NCBI GenBank assembly: GCA_043778375.1
Contig: JAYWGH010000058.1
Location: 1 to 15,534, forward strand
Reading direction: 5' to 3'
DNA: 15,534 bases
Source: CAIVSN01 sp043778375
GTDB lineage: Bacteria > Patescibacteriota > Gracilibacteria > BD1-5 > UBA2023
Shown piece after piece: positions 1 through 8,034 of the stretch; the stretch's first letter is position 1, and the number at the start of each line of letters is the position of its first letter. A program made the position numbers and the translations under genes. The notes beneath the pieces are model-generated. The model ran no database searches. It was not told where the DNA came from and saw only the letters and a program-made list of their open reading frames with translations.

Positions 1-1455
1 TACCTCCTCGCCTACTGCGTGGGGCTCGGACTAGTGCTCCTCCTCGTCTCAATATTTGGACAAAAACTCATCTCACGGGTCAAGTGGGCAGCCGATCCAA
101 AAGGACTCTTTCGTCGCGGACTCGGCGTAGTATTTATCCTCGTAGGTCTCGCGATCATCACGGGATTTGATAAGAAGATTGAGCAGGGAGTTCTTGACGC
201 TGGATTTCTCGATATCACCAAGATCGAGCAGAGTATCCTCAAGACAGCGATGCCAAAAAAAGTAGGATCATTTGGGAATAGTTCTTCAGTTATGACTCCC
301 GAAACATTGGTTACTCCTACTACTACAGAAGAGGCTATGACTCTCACCGGGACTTCACTCTCACCGGTAGTTAATAGTGGTGCAAGCAATATAGTTTCTA
401 CCGAAAAAACTATGACCTGATCTCTGGTTAAGCCAGCCCCTGTTAGTCTCACTCAAACAGGAAGTACAAAATCTGGAGAAACCCCTCCTAAAAATGATAC
501 CCCTGCGATAGTGAAGACTCCTACTAAGCCTCCATTTCCACTCGCTTACGATGGAACGGTAAATGCTCCAGAACTCAAGTGACTCACAAATTGGATAAAT
601 TCCAATCCACTCACACTCGAAAGTTTAAAAGGAAAGGTAGTACTCATAGATTTCTGGACTTACTCATGTATCAACTGTCAGCGAACCCTCCCATATCTCA
701 AGGCTTGGGACAAAAAATATCGTGACGCTGGACTTGTGATCATCGGAGTGCATGCCCCAGAGTTTGCATTTGAAAAAGATCCAAAAAATGTAGCAAAGGC
801 AGTTGCTGATGCGGGGATAGAATATCCAGTGGTACTTGATAACGGGTTTAAAACCTGGAACGCTTACGAAAATCAGTATTGGCCAGCAAAATACTTTATC
901 GATCGAGAAGGAAAACTCCGTCATTCCCACTTTGGAGAAGGCGAATATAAAGAAAGTGAAGAGGTTATCCAGTACCTTCTCGGAGTAGACGGACCAACTG
1001 CTGTTATCAATCCTACCCTGGCTTCGAATCGATCACTTTCTCCTGAGACATATCTCGGTATAGGGCGCGGAAGCAGTATTGTCAATGATAATTACCGAGA
1101 TGGTATACATGATTTTATGGTTGCTACTTCTCTCGCGAGTAATAAAGTTACTCTCGGTGGAACTTGGAATATAAAATGAGAGCGAATTATCGGTCAAAAT
1201 GGGAGTGCACTCAGTATGAAAATAATAGGAAAAGACGTGTATCTCATAGTATCAGGAAGTACAAATGGTAAAATTAAGGTTACACTTCCAGATGGAGTAG
1301 TAAATCTATCAAACGAAGTAAAAGGCGGACTCATTAGTATTACTGGGGATAAGATGTACCATGTAGCAAAATTTGCTACTCTCCAAAAAGATATCATACT
1401 CTCCCTCGAGGCAGACTCAGAAATGTCCCTTCACGCATTTACTTTTGGAGGTTAA
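1..1455 (+). CDS. DipZ-like membrane thiol:disulfide reductase (CcdA + thioredoxin + C-terminal domain), 5'-truncated
   Basis: The window opens inside this gene; 484 codons are visible and the stop is TAA. Window codons 1-20 and 38-58 are hydrophobic helices matching the end of a CcdA/DsbD transmembrane domain. Codons about 90-190 form a Ser/Thr/Pro-rich linker. A thioredoxin domain follows, with the active site C-I-N-C at codons 223-226 in the context DFWTYSCINCQRT, which is characteristic of DipZ. A YWPAKYFID segment carries the expected cis-Pro. The C-terminal beta domain contains SPETYLGIGRG (from codon 347), a DipZ C-terminal signature. Three in-frame TGA codons (418-420, 580-582, 1177-1179) are read as Gly. 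Family role: electrons pass through the CcdA helices to the extracytoplasmic thioredoxin domain, which reduces disulfides outside the membrane. The response regulator starts 12 nt downstream, so co-transcription is likely. The family call is firm; the substrate is unknown. Confidence 0.9.
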
Positions 1456-1467
1456 AACCCCTTTTTC

Positions 1468-2175
1468 ATGAAAATTCTTATCGTCGATGACAGTACTATT
1501 ATTGCTCGTAATATTGCTAAATATTTTGAAGATTCTGGATTCATCTGTGTACAAGCATCAGATGGAGAGAGAGCGTATGAGTACCTCCAGAGAGATACTT
1601 TTGATTGTATTATTCTCGATCGAATGATGCCAAATCTCGATGGTATGGGACTGACGAGACTCCTAAAATCGAGAGGCAACGCTACCCCTATAATATTTCT
1701 CACAGCCCTCGGGAAGACGCTTGATCGTATTGAGTGACTCACTCTCGGGGTAGATGACTACTTGGTAAAACCTTTTGATCTCCAGGAACTCAAGCTTCGA
1801 GTTATCAATATCATCGAACGAGCGAATAAAGGGAGTTCTGTGAGTCGGGAATGTGGTCCAAAGTGAGGATCTTCAAGCGGAAGTAGCCTCTCCTATTGAT
1901 CCATTTATATTGACAAAAAACTTGCAAAGGTGAGTATAGCAAATCGCGTCATTACTCTCTCTCCCAAAGAATATGAAATACTCGTGTATTTTGTAGAGCA
2001 TCCTGAAGTGATTATCTCTCGTGATGAGCTTTATGAGGGAGTATGGGCAAATGATAGCTCCTCTCAGGACAGTCTCGATACCATAAATGTACATATCGCA
2101 CATCTGCGAAAAAAACTTGGAATTGAGTGTATTACTACTATTAAACACCAAGGCTATGCGCTCGAACTTTTTTAA
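1468..2175 (+). CDS. OmpR/PhoB-family two-component response regulator
   Basis: The product is 235 aa with TGA read as Gly. The receiver domain (1-120) has the acidic pair D7/D8, phospho-acceptor D51 in IILDRMMPNLDG, T79 and K101 in DDYLVKPF. The winged-helix output domain (about 150-235) shows SPKEYEILVYFVEHP, a recognition-helix region around DTINVHIAHLRKKLG, and the terminal hairpin IKHQGYALE. TGA codons 90, 133 and 144 are in frame. G90 sits where relatives have the Gly of GLELGADDY, and the other two lie in a Gly/Ser-rich linker. The gene starts 12 nt after the DipZ-like stop with no Shine-Dalgarno sequence, and its end overlaps the kinase start. By family, phosphorylation controls DNA binding at target promoters. 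Targets are unknown; location suggests envelope thiol or metal stress, which is inference. Confidence 0.93.
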
Positions 2176-3388
2176 ATTTACTGCTCGTACTAAAATCACT
2201 TTTGCTTTTGTGAGCCTTGTGAGTGTGCTTTTATTTGTGACGAGTTATATACTTTTCTCAATTGCGGAGGATACTTGGCATAGCAAAAAAATGGAGCTTA
2301 TGCAGGCAGCAATGGCGAGTATGACGATGGAGTCAAATGTGGGAAGTCACTTTATTAATTATCGAGTGATCGACATCGATGGTACTACCAAAAAACAGGG
2401 TGGGATATTTAACGAGCTCACCACTGAGCCAAAGGATGGAATCATCGAACATGGAAATAAGTACTTTATTATTTATACAGATTGGCTCGAAAAGTGACCA
2501 AGAATCCTCATTGCAGAAGATGTTACTGATGTGGTTGGTACAAAATACGAACAAGCACGAGTATTTATATGGACTTCATGGATTACTTTAGGTTTGGTGA
2601 TTATTCTCGGATTTAGCTTTACCTACCTAGCCTTTCGGCCTATTCGAGAACTCCAGCGTATCTCTGAGAGTTTTAGTGGAGTTGAGATACCACAGATGGA
2701 TCATGTACTTTGAGGAAACTCTAAAGATGAATTTGTACAGCTTGCGACAAGTATGGAAGAGCTATTCCGAAGAGTTCGAAAGAATACAGAAACCCTCGAG
2801 AATTTTAGTGATCATATTGCTCATGAGATTAAAAATCGACTTTTTGAGATACAAACCACTCTCGAGGTCGGGAGAAGTCGGAGCCCTGAAAATGCTATTG
2901 CTGAGAGTCTAGAGCTCATACGCAATCTCAATCAGATGACGAATAGTCTCCTCCTTCTGCATACAGGTATGGGATCATTGAACAAAAAGCCTACTCTACT
3001 TTATGCTCTCATGGAGCAGGCTTTTGGTGAATCAAAGGCACGCTTAAAATTTGTTGGGAGCAAAAATATAAAATGGTCTGTTGACCCAACACTTTTTGAG
3101 ATAGCACTTTTTAATATCGTCCAAAACGCCCTCAAATACTCTAGTGGTCCTATCAAGATAGTAATTGCGAAATCGTCTATCCAAATACAGGACTCGTGAG
3201 TAGGGATTTCAGAGGATAATCTGCCATTTATCTTTGATCGACTCTACAAGGGGGACACCTCCCGTACCTATAATACTGGATACGGTCTAGGTCTTGCAAT
3301 ATCCAAGAAAATTGTTGAGGCGCATGATCTAAAAATCACTGCAAAAAGCACTCTCAATGCAGGTACAACAATAGAAATATCTACTTAA
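2156..3388 (+). CDS. membrane sensor histidine kinase, partner of the upstream response regulator
   Basis: The product is 410 aa. It has TM1 (about 14-35), an extracytoplasmic sensor of about 100 residues, TM2 (about 136-160) and a HAMP-like linker (FRPIRELQRI). The dimerisation/phospho-acceptor helix has H223 in DHIAHEIKNRL. The ATPase domain has an N box near 320 (NIVQNALKYS), a G1 box DSGVGIS whose first Gly is the TGA at 3197-3199, an F box (FDRLYKGD) and a G2 box GYGLGLAIS from residue 375. The other in-frame TGAs are at 2495-2497 and 2711-2713. I chose the ATG at 2156 because it places a basic N-terminus before TM1. It overlaps the regulator gene by 20 nt, so the two are probably translationally coupled. 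An Arg replaces the usual Pro of the H box (HE-K-N-R-L). The small sensor domain gives no clue to the ligand. Confidence 0.92.
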
Positions 3389-3426
3389 CTCATACGTTAA
3401 TCTCGCCTTAATGTTGCAGAGTAATC

Positions 3427-3432
3427 TATAAA
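3427..3432 (+). promoter_or_regulatory. possible -10 element upstream of the FAS1 gene
   Basis: A TATAAA hexamer lies in the 76-nt gap between the kinase stop and the FAS1 start, about 33 nt before the ATG. I see no convincing -35 at normal spacing, so this is tentative. It would let the FAS1 gene be transcribed apart from the two-component genes. Confidence 0.25.
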
Positions 3433-3464
3433 GGTGCAAAACAATTTATTATTTATTTTTCTCT

Positions 3465-4235
3465 ATGAAAAAGATACTTACCGTAACTGTAGTACTCGCA
3501 GCTTCACTCACAAGCATCTCATCAGGATTTGCTATGTCTATGGAGGGTGACGCAATGATGATGAAGCACGATACTATGATGATGAAGTCTGACAAAATGG
3601 GAGGAATTAATGGAAGAATGAGCGTAAGTGTCATTGCCCGAAAAATGGGATACAACTGGCTCCGAGATCGAAATAAGCTCGCTATGGAAGCTGGGGTAAA
3701 GAATTATAGGGGTTCATTCGCACAGAATGTAATGATCAAGAAGTATCTGCTCGGTATGAAAAAGGATCTAATGATGAAGGATGAGGGGGTAATGGTAGGT
3801 GGAGCAATGATGATCCAATCTCGAGATATTGTAGATAACGCTGTACTTGCGAGCAATGTAACTACACTTGTTGCTGCAGTGAAGGCAGCAGGTCTCGTTG
3901 ATACACTCAAGGGTGAAGGGCCATTCACGGTGTTTGCTCCAAATAATGCGGCATTTGCAAAACTTCCTGTAGGGACGGTAGAATCACTTCTAAAACCTGA
4001 GTCAAAGACAACTCTTACGAGTATTTTGACCTACCATGTGGTAGCAGGACGATATAAATCTACTGATCTCACTGATGGGCTTGTTCTTACTACTGTTCAA
4101 GGAAAAACCCTCAAGTTTACTAAAGTAGCTGGAAAACTCATGATCAATGGATCCGCTATGGTGGAAACTGCAGATGTAATCTCAAAAAATGGAGTTACTC
4201 ATGTAATTGATGGAGTACTTCTTCCTCCACAATAA
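3465..4235 (+). CDS. secreted Met-rich fasciclin (FAS1) domain protein
   Basis: The product is 256 aa and needs no recoded TGA. A Sec signal peptide (1-23; KK, hydrophobic core, GFA cleavage region) precedes a Met-rich segment (24-116, 19 Met). That segment begins with two tandem heptads, MMMKHDT and MMMKSDK. A single FAS1 domain fills 121-256, with H1 motif TVFAPNNAAF (155-164), the conserved Tyr-His pair (190-191) and the C-terminal VTHVIDGVLLP (H2) motif. FAS1 domains are extracellular adhesion or ligand-binding modules. The Met/His/Asp-rich heptads resemble copper- or silver-binding segments of periplasmic proteins, but metal binding here is inference. No Shine-Dalgarno sequence is present; the leader is U-rich. 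The gene ends before a strong terminator and probably forms its own unit or the tail of the two-component operon. Confidence 0.92.
   Translation: MKKILTVTVVLAASLTSISSGFAMSMEGDAMMMKHDTMMMKSDKMGGINGRMSVSVIARKMGYNWLRDRNKLAMEAGVKNYRGSFAQNVMIKKYLLGMKKDLMMKDEGVMVGGAMMIQSRDIVDNAVLASNVTTLVAAVKAAGLVDTLKGEGPFTVFAPNNAAFAKLPVGTVESLLKPESKTTLTSILTYHVVAGRYKSTDLTDGLVLTTVQGKTLKFTKVAGKLMINGSAMVETADVISKNGVTHVIDGVLLPPQ
3555..3596 (+). repeat. tandem 21-nt repeat encoding MMMK-x-D-x heptads
   Basis: Two adjacent 21-nt units each begin with ATGATGATGAAG (3555-3566 and 3576-3587) and encode MMMKHDT and MMMKSDK in the FAS1 protein. The repeat is in frame, so it changes the number of Met/Asp clusters without breaking the gene. 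Confidence 0.8.
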
Positions 4236-4243
4236 ATATATTT

Positions 4244-4280
4244 GCAACGTAAATACCGGGGAAACCCGGTTTTTTGTTGC
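4244..4280 (+). terminator. rho-independent terminator after the FAS1 gene
   Basis: ACCGGG (4255-4260), a GAAA tetraloop and CCCGGT (4265-4270) form a 6-bp stem running straight into a T tract (4270-4275). An outer pairing GCAAC (4244-4248) with GTTGC (4276-4280) could extend the stem. It ends the FAS1 transcript and separates it from trxB. Confidence 0.85.
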
Positions 4281-4302
4281 GAGAAGCACAAAATCCTATA
4301 AA
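4274..4302 (+). promoter_or_regulatory. candidate trxB promoter
   Basis: TTGTTG (4274-4279), a 17-nt spacer and TATAAA (4297-4302) lie just after the FAS1 terminator, about 25 nt before the trxB ATG. The -35 matches a sigma70 consensus at only three positions, so the call rests mainly on the -10 and the position. Confidence 0.4.
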
Positions 4303-4326
4303 CTCTTTTGTTTTTTAACTTATTCT

Positions 4327-5235
4327 ATGTACGACCTCATCATTATCGGAGCCTGATCTGCAGGACTCCCAGCTGCCATGTACGCTTCTCGCTACAAACT
4401 CACGAACCTTGTTATCGGAGAGCTCCCAGGCGGAGCACTCGCAACCTCACACCAAGTTGAGAACTGGCCAGGAGTACTCAGTGCCAGTGGTAAAGCCATC
4501 ATGGATACTTTTGCGGAGCATGCACGCCACTTTGGATCGGAGATCCTCCAAGATCGAGTTGCGAGTATATCTGGTGCAGATGGAGCGTTTAGTGTGACGA
4601 CTCTCTCTGGTAAAGAGTTCACTGCCAAAAAAATCCTCCTCGGAACAGGGAATAAGTATCGCAGACTCGGAGTTGAGGGTGAAGAGCGACTCATTGGGGC
4701 TGGAGTATCGTACTGTGCGACCTGTGATGGAAACTTCTTTAAAAATAAGGTAGTTGCCATGGTAGGAGGTGGTGACGCTGCCATCACCGAGGCACTCTAC
4801 CTCGCGGATCTCTGCGCACATGTGCATATCCTCGTACGAGGAGACAAACTGCGGGCTGAGGATATCTGGGTTGAGCAGATCAAAAAGCGGGACAATGTGA
4901 CACTTCACTTTAACACACAAGTACGCGAAGTGGTCGGAGAGTGGAATGTGGAGTCTCTCTCACTTATTGACGGGTCATCTCTCCCAGTACAAGGAGTATT
5001 TATCGCAGTTGGATCAGATCCTGATACAAAACTCATTGATCACCTAGCTCCTACCAAGGATGCGAGTGGATGTATCGTCGTCGATAAGCGCCAGGCAACC
5101 TCTATCTCAGGAGTCTACGCTGCAGGAGATGTGACGACGAACTCCAATAAGTTTAAACAGACGATCATGAGCGCTGCGGAGGGGTGTCTCGCTGCAAACT
5201 CTATCCATGAGGATATTTTGAAGGGAGGGCATTAA
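4327..5235 (+). CDS. trxB: thioredoxin reductase (FAD/NAD(P)H-dependent)
   Basis: The product is 302 aa once the TGA at 4354-4356 (codon 10) is read as Gly. That codon completes the FAD-binding motif IIGAGSAGLPAA. A downstream ATG at 4378 would remove this motif, so 4327 is the right start. The redox-active site is C130-A-T-C133 in SYCATCDG. The pyridine-nucleotide motif GGGDAA begins at 147, and the C-terminal FAD motif is GVYAAGDVTT. The enzyme reduces thioredoxin in the cytoplasm and could feed electrons to the DipZ-like membrane reductase nearby. The segment that is HRRxxxR in NADPH-specific enzymes reads VRGDKLR here, which may affect cofactor preference. No Shine-Dalgarno sequence precedes the ATG. 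Length is slightly below the usual 310-320. Confidence 0.95.
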
Positions 5236-5271
5236 AAAACCTCCGCGGGGAGTCGGGCATGATTCTGCTTG

Positions 5272-5320
5272 AAACTGCAATACCTCAGCTCACTGATAGG
5301 CTTGGATGTTGCAGTTTTTT
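5272..5320 (+). terminator. probable terminator after trxB
   Basis: AAACTGCAA (5272-5280) pairs perfectly with TTGCAGTTT (5309-5317), closing a 28-nt loop and running into a T tract (5315-5320). The A-rich 5' arm could give U-rich RNA on the opposite strand, so it may also act on the convergent transcript. The large loop lowers confidence. Confidence 0.6.
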
Positions 5321-5325
5321 AGTTG

Positions 5326-5350
5326 TTTTGTTGCAAATTGTGCAACAAAA
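5326..5350. repeat. perfect 10-bp inverted repeat, 5-nt loop
   Basis: TTTTGTTGCA (5326-5335) and TGCAACAAAA (5341-5350) flank AATTG. It lies six bases after the trxB terminator and is nearly symmetric on both strands. It may be a bidirectional terminator for the convergent transcripts. No gene starts nearby, so an operator role is less likely. Confidence 0.6.
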
Positions 5351-5485
5351 GCCGGAAAATTTGTGCAAATACAGTTATTCTCGCTGTATATGAGCTTAAT
5401 GATACGAGTCTCATAGGAAAGATATTTTTTGAAAACTATCTCCTGAATATGAAGCGATATATCTAATTTTAAATGAGCTAATTTT

Positions 5486-5734
5486 CTACTTTTTTGTTCG
5501 CGCACTTCTTTCTGGGATCATCTCTAGTACCCAGTTAAACACTGTTTTTGGAAATGCTTCCCATGACTCGAGCATGGATTGTATGTGAGAAGCGTATCCG
5601 ATGAGCACCTCAATACGCCCAAGAAGGTTATTTATACGCGCCAGGACGATCGTAAGATATACGAGAGTGACTACTCCAGCCAGAGCAAGGAGGATCAAGA
5701 GTGTGTCGAGGATGATAGGCATGTATGCAGTCAT
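5486..5734 (-). CDS. small single-pass membrane protein, function unknown
   Basis: The product is 82 aa, starting at ATG 5734 and ending in TAG. It has one strong transmembrane helix (about 5-31), then an amphipathic segment (LARINNLLGRIEVLIGYASH) and a basic tail ending RSARTKK. The layout, an N-terminal helix followed by a probable coiled coil, resembles small DUF948-like proteins, but I cannot assign a family. It starts 2 nt after the stop of the preceding gene, and is the last gene of the ruvA-csaB-thioredoxin-fold operon, so it is probably co-translated. Confidence 0.75.
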   Translation of the reverse strand: MTAYMPIILDTLLILLALAGVVTLVYLTIVLARINNLLGRIEVLIGYASHIQSMLESWEAFPKTVFNWVLEMIPERSARTKK

Positions 5735-5736
5735 AT

Positions 5737-6252
5737 CTAGAGTTTAGGAGTAGGGGCTGGAGCTGTAGGAGTTTCGAGGGGGAGGCTCCAGTCTCGTGAG
5801 AGGTCAAAAGACTCGAGAAATACTGTGAGCTTGTCCCCAGTGAGTACATGTTTTTGTACTCCTGATCGGTATATGAGCACTGAGGGGATATTCGCTCCCA
5901 GTGCGACAACCTGCTCAGGATAATCTGCAGCAAACATGACTTTGAGAGAGGCTGAATACTGCCAAGCCTTGCCAGCGAGGAGAGGAAGTCGCCCGATCAT
6001 AGATTTTGAGAGAGCATCTTCCTTGGCACCGACCACAAATATCACACTATTTTTGACCTCGAGAGCCGTATCGAGCTCGGCTGTACTCTGGATACAAAGG
6101 GGAGTTGTTTTGATCTTGTCATAGGTAAACTCCGCAGTTTTTTCGAGGAGATCTCCGGTGATTTTGCCAGCTTTTTCAAATGCTCCACTACTCGCGGTAA
6201 TAGCCTGATCTCCGAGTTTTGCGAGTTTGCCTGCGAGTGCTCCAAAGTCCAT
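5737..6252 (-). CDS. thioredoxin-fold protein lacking a CxxC site
   Basis: The product is 171 aa, ATG to TAG, with no recoded TGA. Residues 1-45 form an amphipathic Ala/Lys-rich helical region. Residues about 55-150 look like a thioredoxin fold: a beta strand SVIFVVGA, a helix, strand LKVMFAADYPE, then IPSVLIYRSGVQKHVLTGD (122-140), which matches the cis-Pro strand-turn-strand of thioredoxins. Where the redox motif should be there is only VGAKEDAL, and the sole cysteine is C53. The tail is Pro/Ala/Thr-rich. No signal peptide is seen, so it is probably cytosolic. It starts 1 nt after the csaB-like stop and is followed 2 nt later by a membrane-protein gene. A redox role is unlikely; a scaffold or binding role is inference. 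Confidence 0.75.
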   Translation of the reverse strand: MDFGALAGKLAKLGDQAITASSGAFEKAGKITGDLLEKTAEFTYDKIKTTPLCIQSTAELDTALEVKNSVIFVVGAKEDALSKSMIGRLPLLAGKAWQYSASLKVMFAADYPEQVVALGANIPSVLIYRSGVQKHVLTGDKLTVFLESFDLSRDWSLPLETPTAPAPTPKL

Positions 6253-6253
6253 A

Positions 6254-7369
6254 TTAAAAGTGTGAAAATACTCTCGTGAGAGTCTGAGTTATATTATGAC
6301 GCATTGTAGCGGATTTTGCGCGGATCGCAAGAACTGCGTCAGTGCGGGACTCTAGGAGTCTCTCAAAGTCTGCAAAAAATCTCCCGTGATGAAAGCTCTC
6401 GGCATCCTGTATAAACGATAGCTCGAGCTCCTCGAGGACTGCTCTCGTCTTGCGCCCGTAGGAAATAGCATAAAACGGGATTTCATAGTCGACTGCCAGG
6501 ATCGCCGCGTGAAGCCGCATACTCACGATCGCAGTGAGTGACGGATAGAGAGCCTCTGTCTCGAGGATATCCTGCGTGACTACGACACCGAGAGACTGGG
6601 CAAGTGGGGCGTAGCTCAGGTCGCTCGTACTCGAGTTATCAGGATGCGTCGAGTGCGTCAAAAACACTACCTCAAATCTCCGAGACTCGAGCCCTCGTAC
6701 GAGCGATATGATCGTTGGCTCATCGAGGTATCAGGGTCGGAGAGCTATTCCGACTCGTCTTCGATCACTATTCGTACCCGTAGCTACTGCAGGAGGAGTG
6801 TAGAGAAATACAGGATCTGCAATATATCCTGCTTCGACTCCAATGGTGCTTAGGAGTGACTGGGAGTACGCCTCGCGCACTGTCACGACCGCTCTCGAGT
6901 AGGTAAACCACCAGCTCACTGAGCGGAGATTTGGGAGAGTGAGATCTACCCCGATCGACCAGTAGAAGAGTGGTTTTCGGAAGAGCTGGATGATAAAGAG
7001 TCGTATACCCCATCCCCACTTTTGAGAGCAAAAATTTTGCCCCTGCTCTGAGTCATAGAAAAGCCCTCCACCTCCTATGACCACGAGATCTGCCTGCCAA
7101 GTAGCGCGGATATTTTGAAAGAGGTTTCTGATATTTTGGAGAGGGTGCCGTTGTATGGCGTATGGGAAATATGGTACATACTTTATCTCAGGAGTTACTC
7201 CCTTTAGGAGTGATGTGATAGCCCGAGCCGTTTCTGTGGCGTCGTAGGTCGCTATACAGATCTTTGCCTCAGGGTACTTACTCCCGAGATATCGTACTTC
7301 CTCGGCGAGAATATGCTCATCCCCGAGATTTTGTGCACCTGTTGCCGTATAGAGGAGAATATTGCGCAT
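6254..7369 (-). CDS. csaB: polysaccharide pyruvyl transferase family protein (CsaB-like)
   Basis: The product is 371 aa with one in-frame TGA (6731-6733, codon 213), which rejoins two halves that look like separate ORFs under the standard code. The N-terminal half has GAQNLGDEHILAEE (11-24), the family's GNxGDExI motif, and VVIGGGGLFYD around 97-106. The C-terminal half has VSMRLHAAILA, the conserved MRLHA motif. At the recoded codon the text reads VGIALRPGYL. Members add pyruvate ketals from phosphoenolpyruvate to sugars of cell-wall polysaccharide; in Gram-positive bacteria CsaB products anchor S-layer proteins. The start at 7369 lies one base after the ruvA TAG, so translation is coupled. 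A longer N-terminus (7399) would overlap ruvA and is less likely. The exact substrate is unknown. Confidence 0.9.
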
Positions 7370-7370
7370 A

Positions 7371-7961
7371 CTAGGCTCAGGCGAGTTCTTTGATGGCAAA
7401 AATAACTTTCTCCTCTACAGTTGTGAACTCTGTTGGGAGCTTTGCGAGGACTTTTTCAACTGCTTTTTTATCATACCCCATAGAGATGAGGGTATCGCCG
7501 ATCTCCGTATGATGTGCTGGCGCGAGTGCAATCTGAGCGGGAGTCCCTGTAAGCTGATCGGCAGAGAGCTCTCGTCCGAGCTCGACGATGATCTTGAGGG
7601 CAGTTTTCTTACCGACTCCATTGGCACTGGAGAGGATTTTCTCATCTCCGGACTCGATCGCGAGGAGGAGTTGACGCAGGCCAAGTCCGAGAAGCGAGAG
7701 AGCAGTCTTCCCTCCGACTCCATCGACCTTGAGGAGCTTACGAAATATCACCCGCTCCTCGAGTGTTGGAAACCCAAAAAGTGTCTGACTCACATCAGTG
7801 ATATGATGGTGGAGGTAGAGGGTGAGCGACTCTCCGATACGAGCATGGGTGAGCGACGAGAGTGATGCGAGCACCTCGTATCCGAGTCCCATACCATCAG
7901 GTGTTATAGTGATACGAGTATCTTCGATCGAAACGACTGGTCCGTGGAGGTATGAGATCAT
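7371..7961 (-). CDS. ruvA: Holliday junction branch migration protein RuvA
   Basis: The product is 196 aa. Domain I (1-64) is the OB fold, starting MISYLHGPVV. Domain II carries two helix-hairpin-helix motifs, VDGVGGKTAL (79-88) and ANGVGKKTA (113-121), which bind the junction backbone. Domain III (about 150-196) contacts the RuvB motor. The standard code would stop at the TGA at 7377-7379. In code 25 the protein continues Gly-Ala and stops at TAG 7371-7373, one base before the csaB ATG. RuvA tetramers hold the four-way junction while RuvB drives branch migration. ruvB and ruvC are not in the window. Being first in an operon with cell-wall genes is an unusual pairing. Confidence 0.96.
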
Positions 7962-7989
7962 GTCTCTAGGCTAGTGAGTGCAGAGCTTT

Positions 7990-8017
7990 TGGCAAATAAA
8001 AATCCCCGTGAGGGGAT
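7990..8017 (-). terminator. rho-independent terminator of the pilin-like gene
   Basis: On the minus strand ATCCCC, a TCAC loop and GGGGAT are followed by TTTTATTT. It lies 18 bases after the pilin TAA and upstream of ruvA, so it separates the pilin transcript from the ruvA operon. Confidence 0.85.
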
Positions 8018-8034
8018 AGTATGTGATCTAGTTA

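Larger units (their letters stand above)
5236..5485. other. non-coding stretch between convergent trxB and the minus-strand membrane-protein gene
   Basis: I find no credible gene here in either code. The stretch is AT-rich and lies where two transcripts converge. It carries a terminator-like hairpin (5272-5320) and a perfect 10-bp inverted repeat (5326-5350), annotated separately. The remainder (5351-5485) shows only a weak short hairpin. Confidence 0.6.

Noticed and set aside
4354..4356. Selenocysteine at TGA
   Set aside because: The TGA positions are Gly in the families, not Cys, and 24 occurrences in many unrelated genes do not fit selenoproteins.
4392..4920. Two minus-strand ORFs of 131 and 157 aa
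   Set aside because: Both are shadows of trxB, which has clear motifs in the sense frame.
5351..5485. Small RNA gene in the trxB downstream gap
   Set aside because: Only a weak short hairpin is present and no promoter is visible.
5290..5505. Minus-strand ORF of about 71 aa
   Set aside because: It overlaps the end of the 82-aa gene, its TGA stop is not a stop in this code, and the frame runs on antisense into trxB with no family features.
7369..7399. Longer N-terminus for the csaB-like gene
   Set aside because: It would overlap the ruvA coding end and add residues not typical of the family; the ATG at 7369 fits the TAGTATG junction.
7362..7865. Plus-strand ORF of 167 aa
   Set aside because: It is antisense to ruvA with low-quality, Leu/Glu/Ser-skewed sequence and no recognisable domain.
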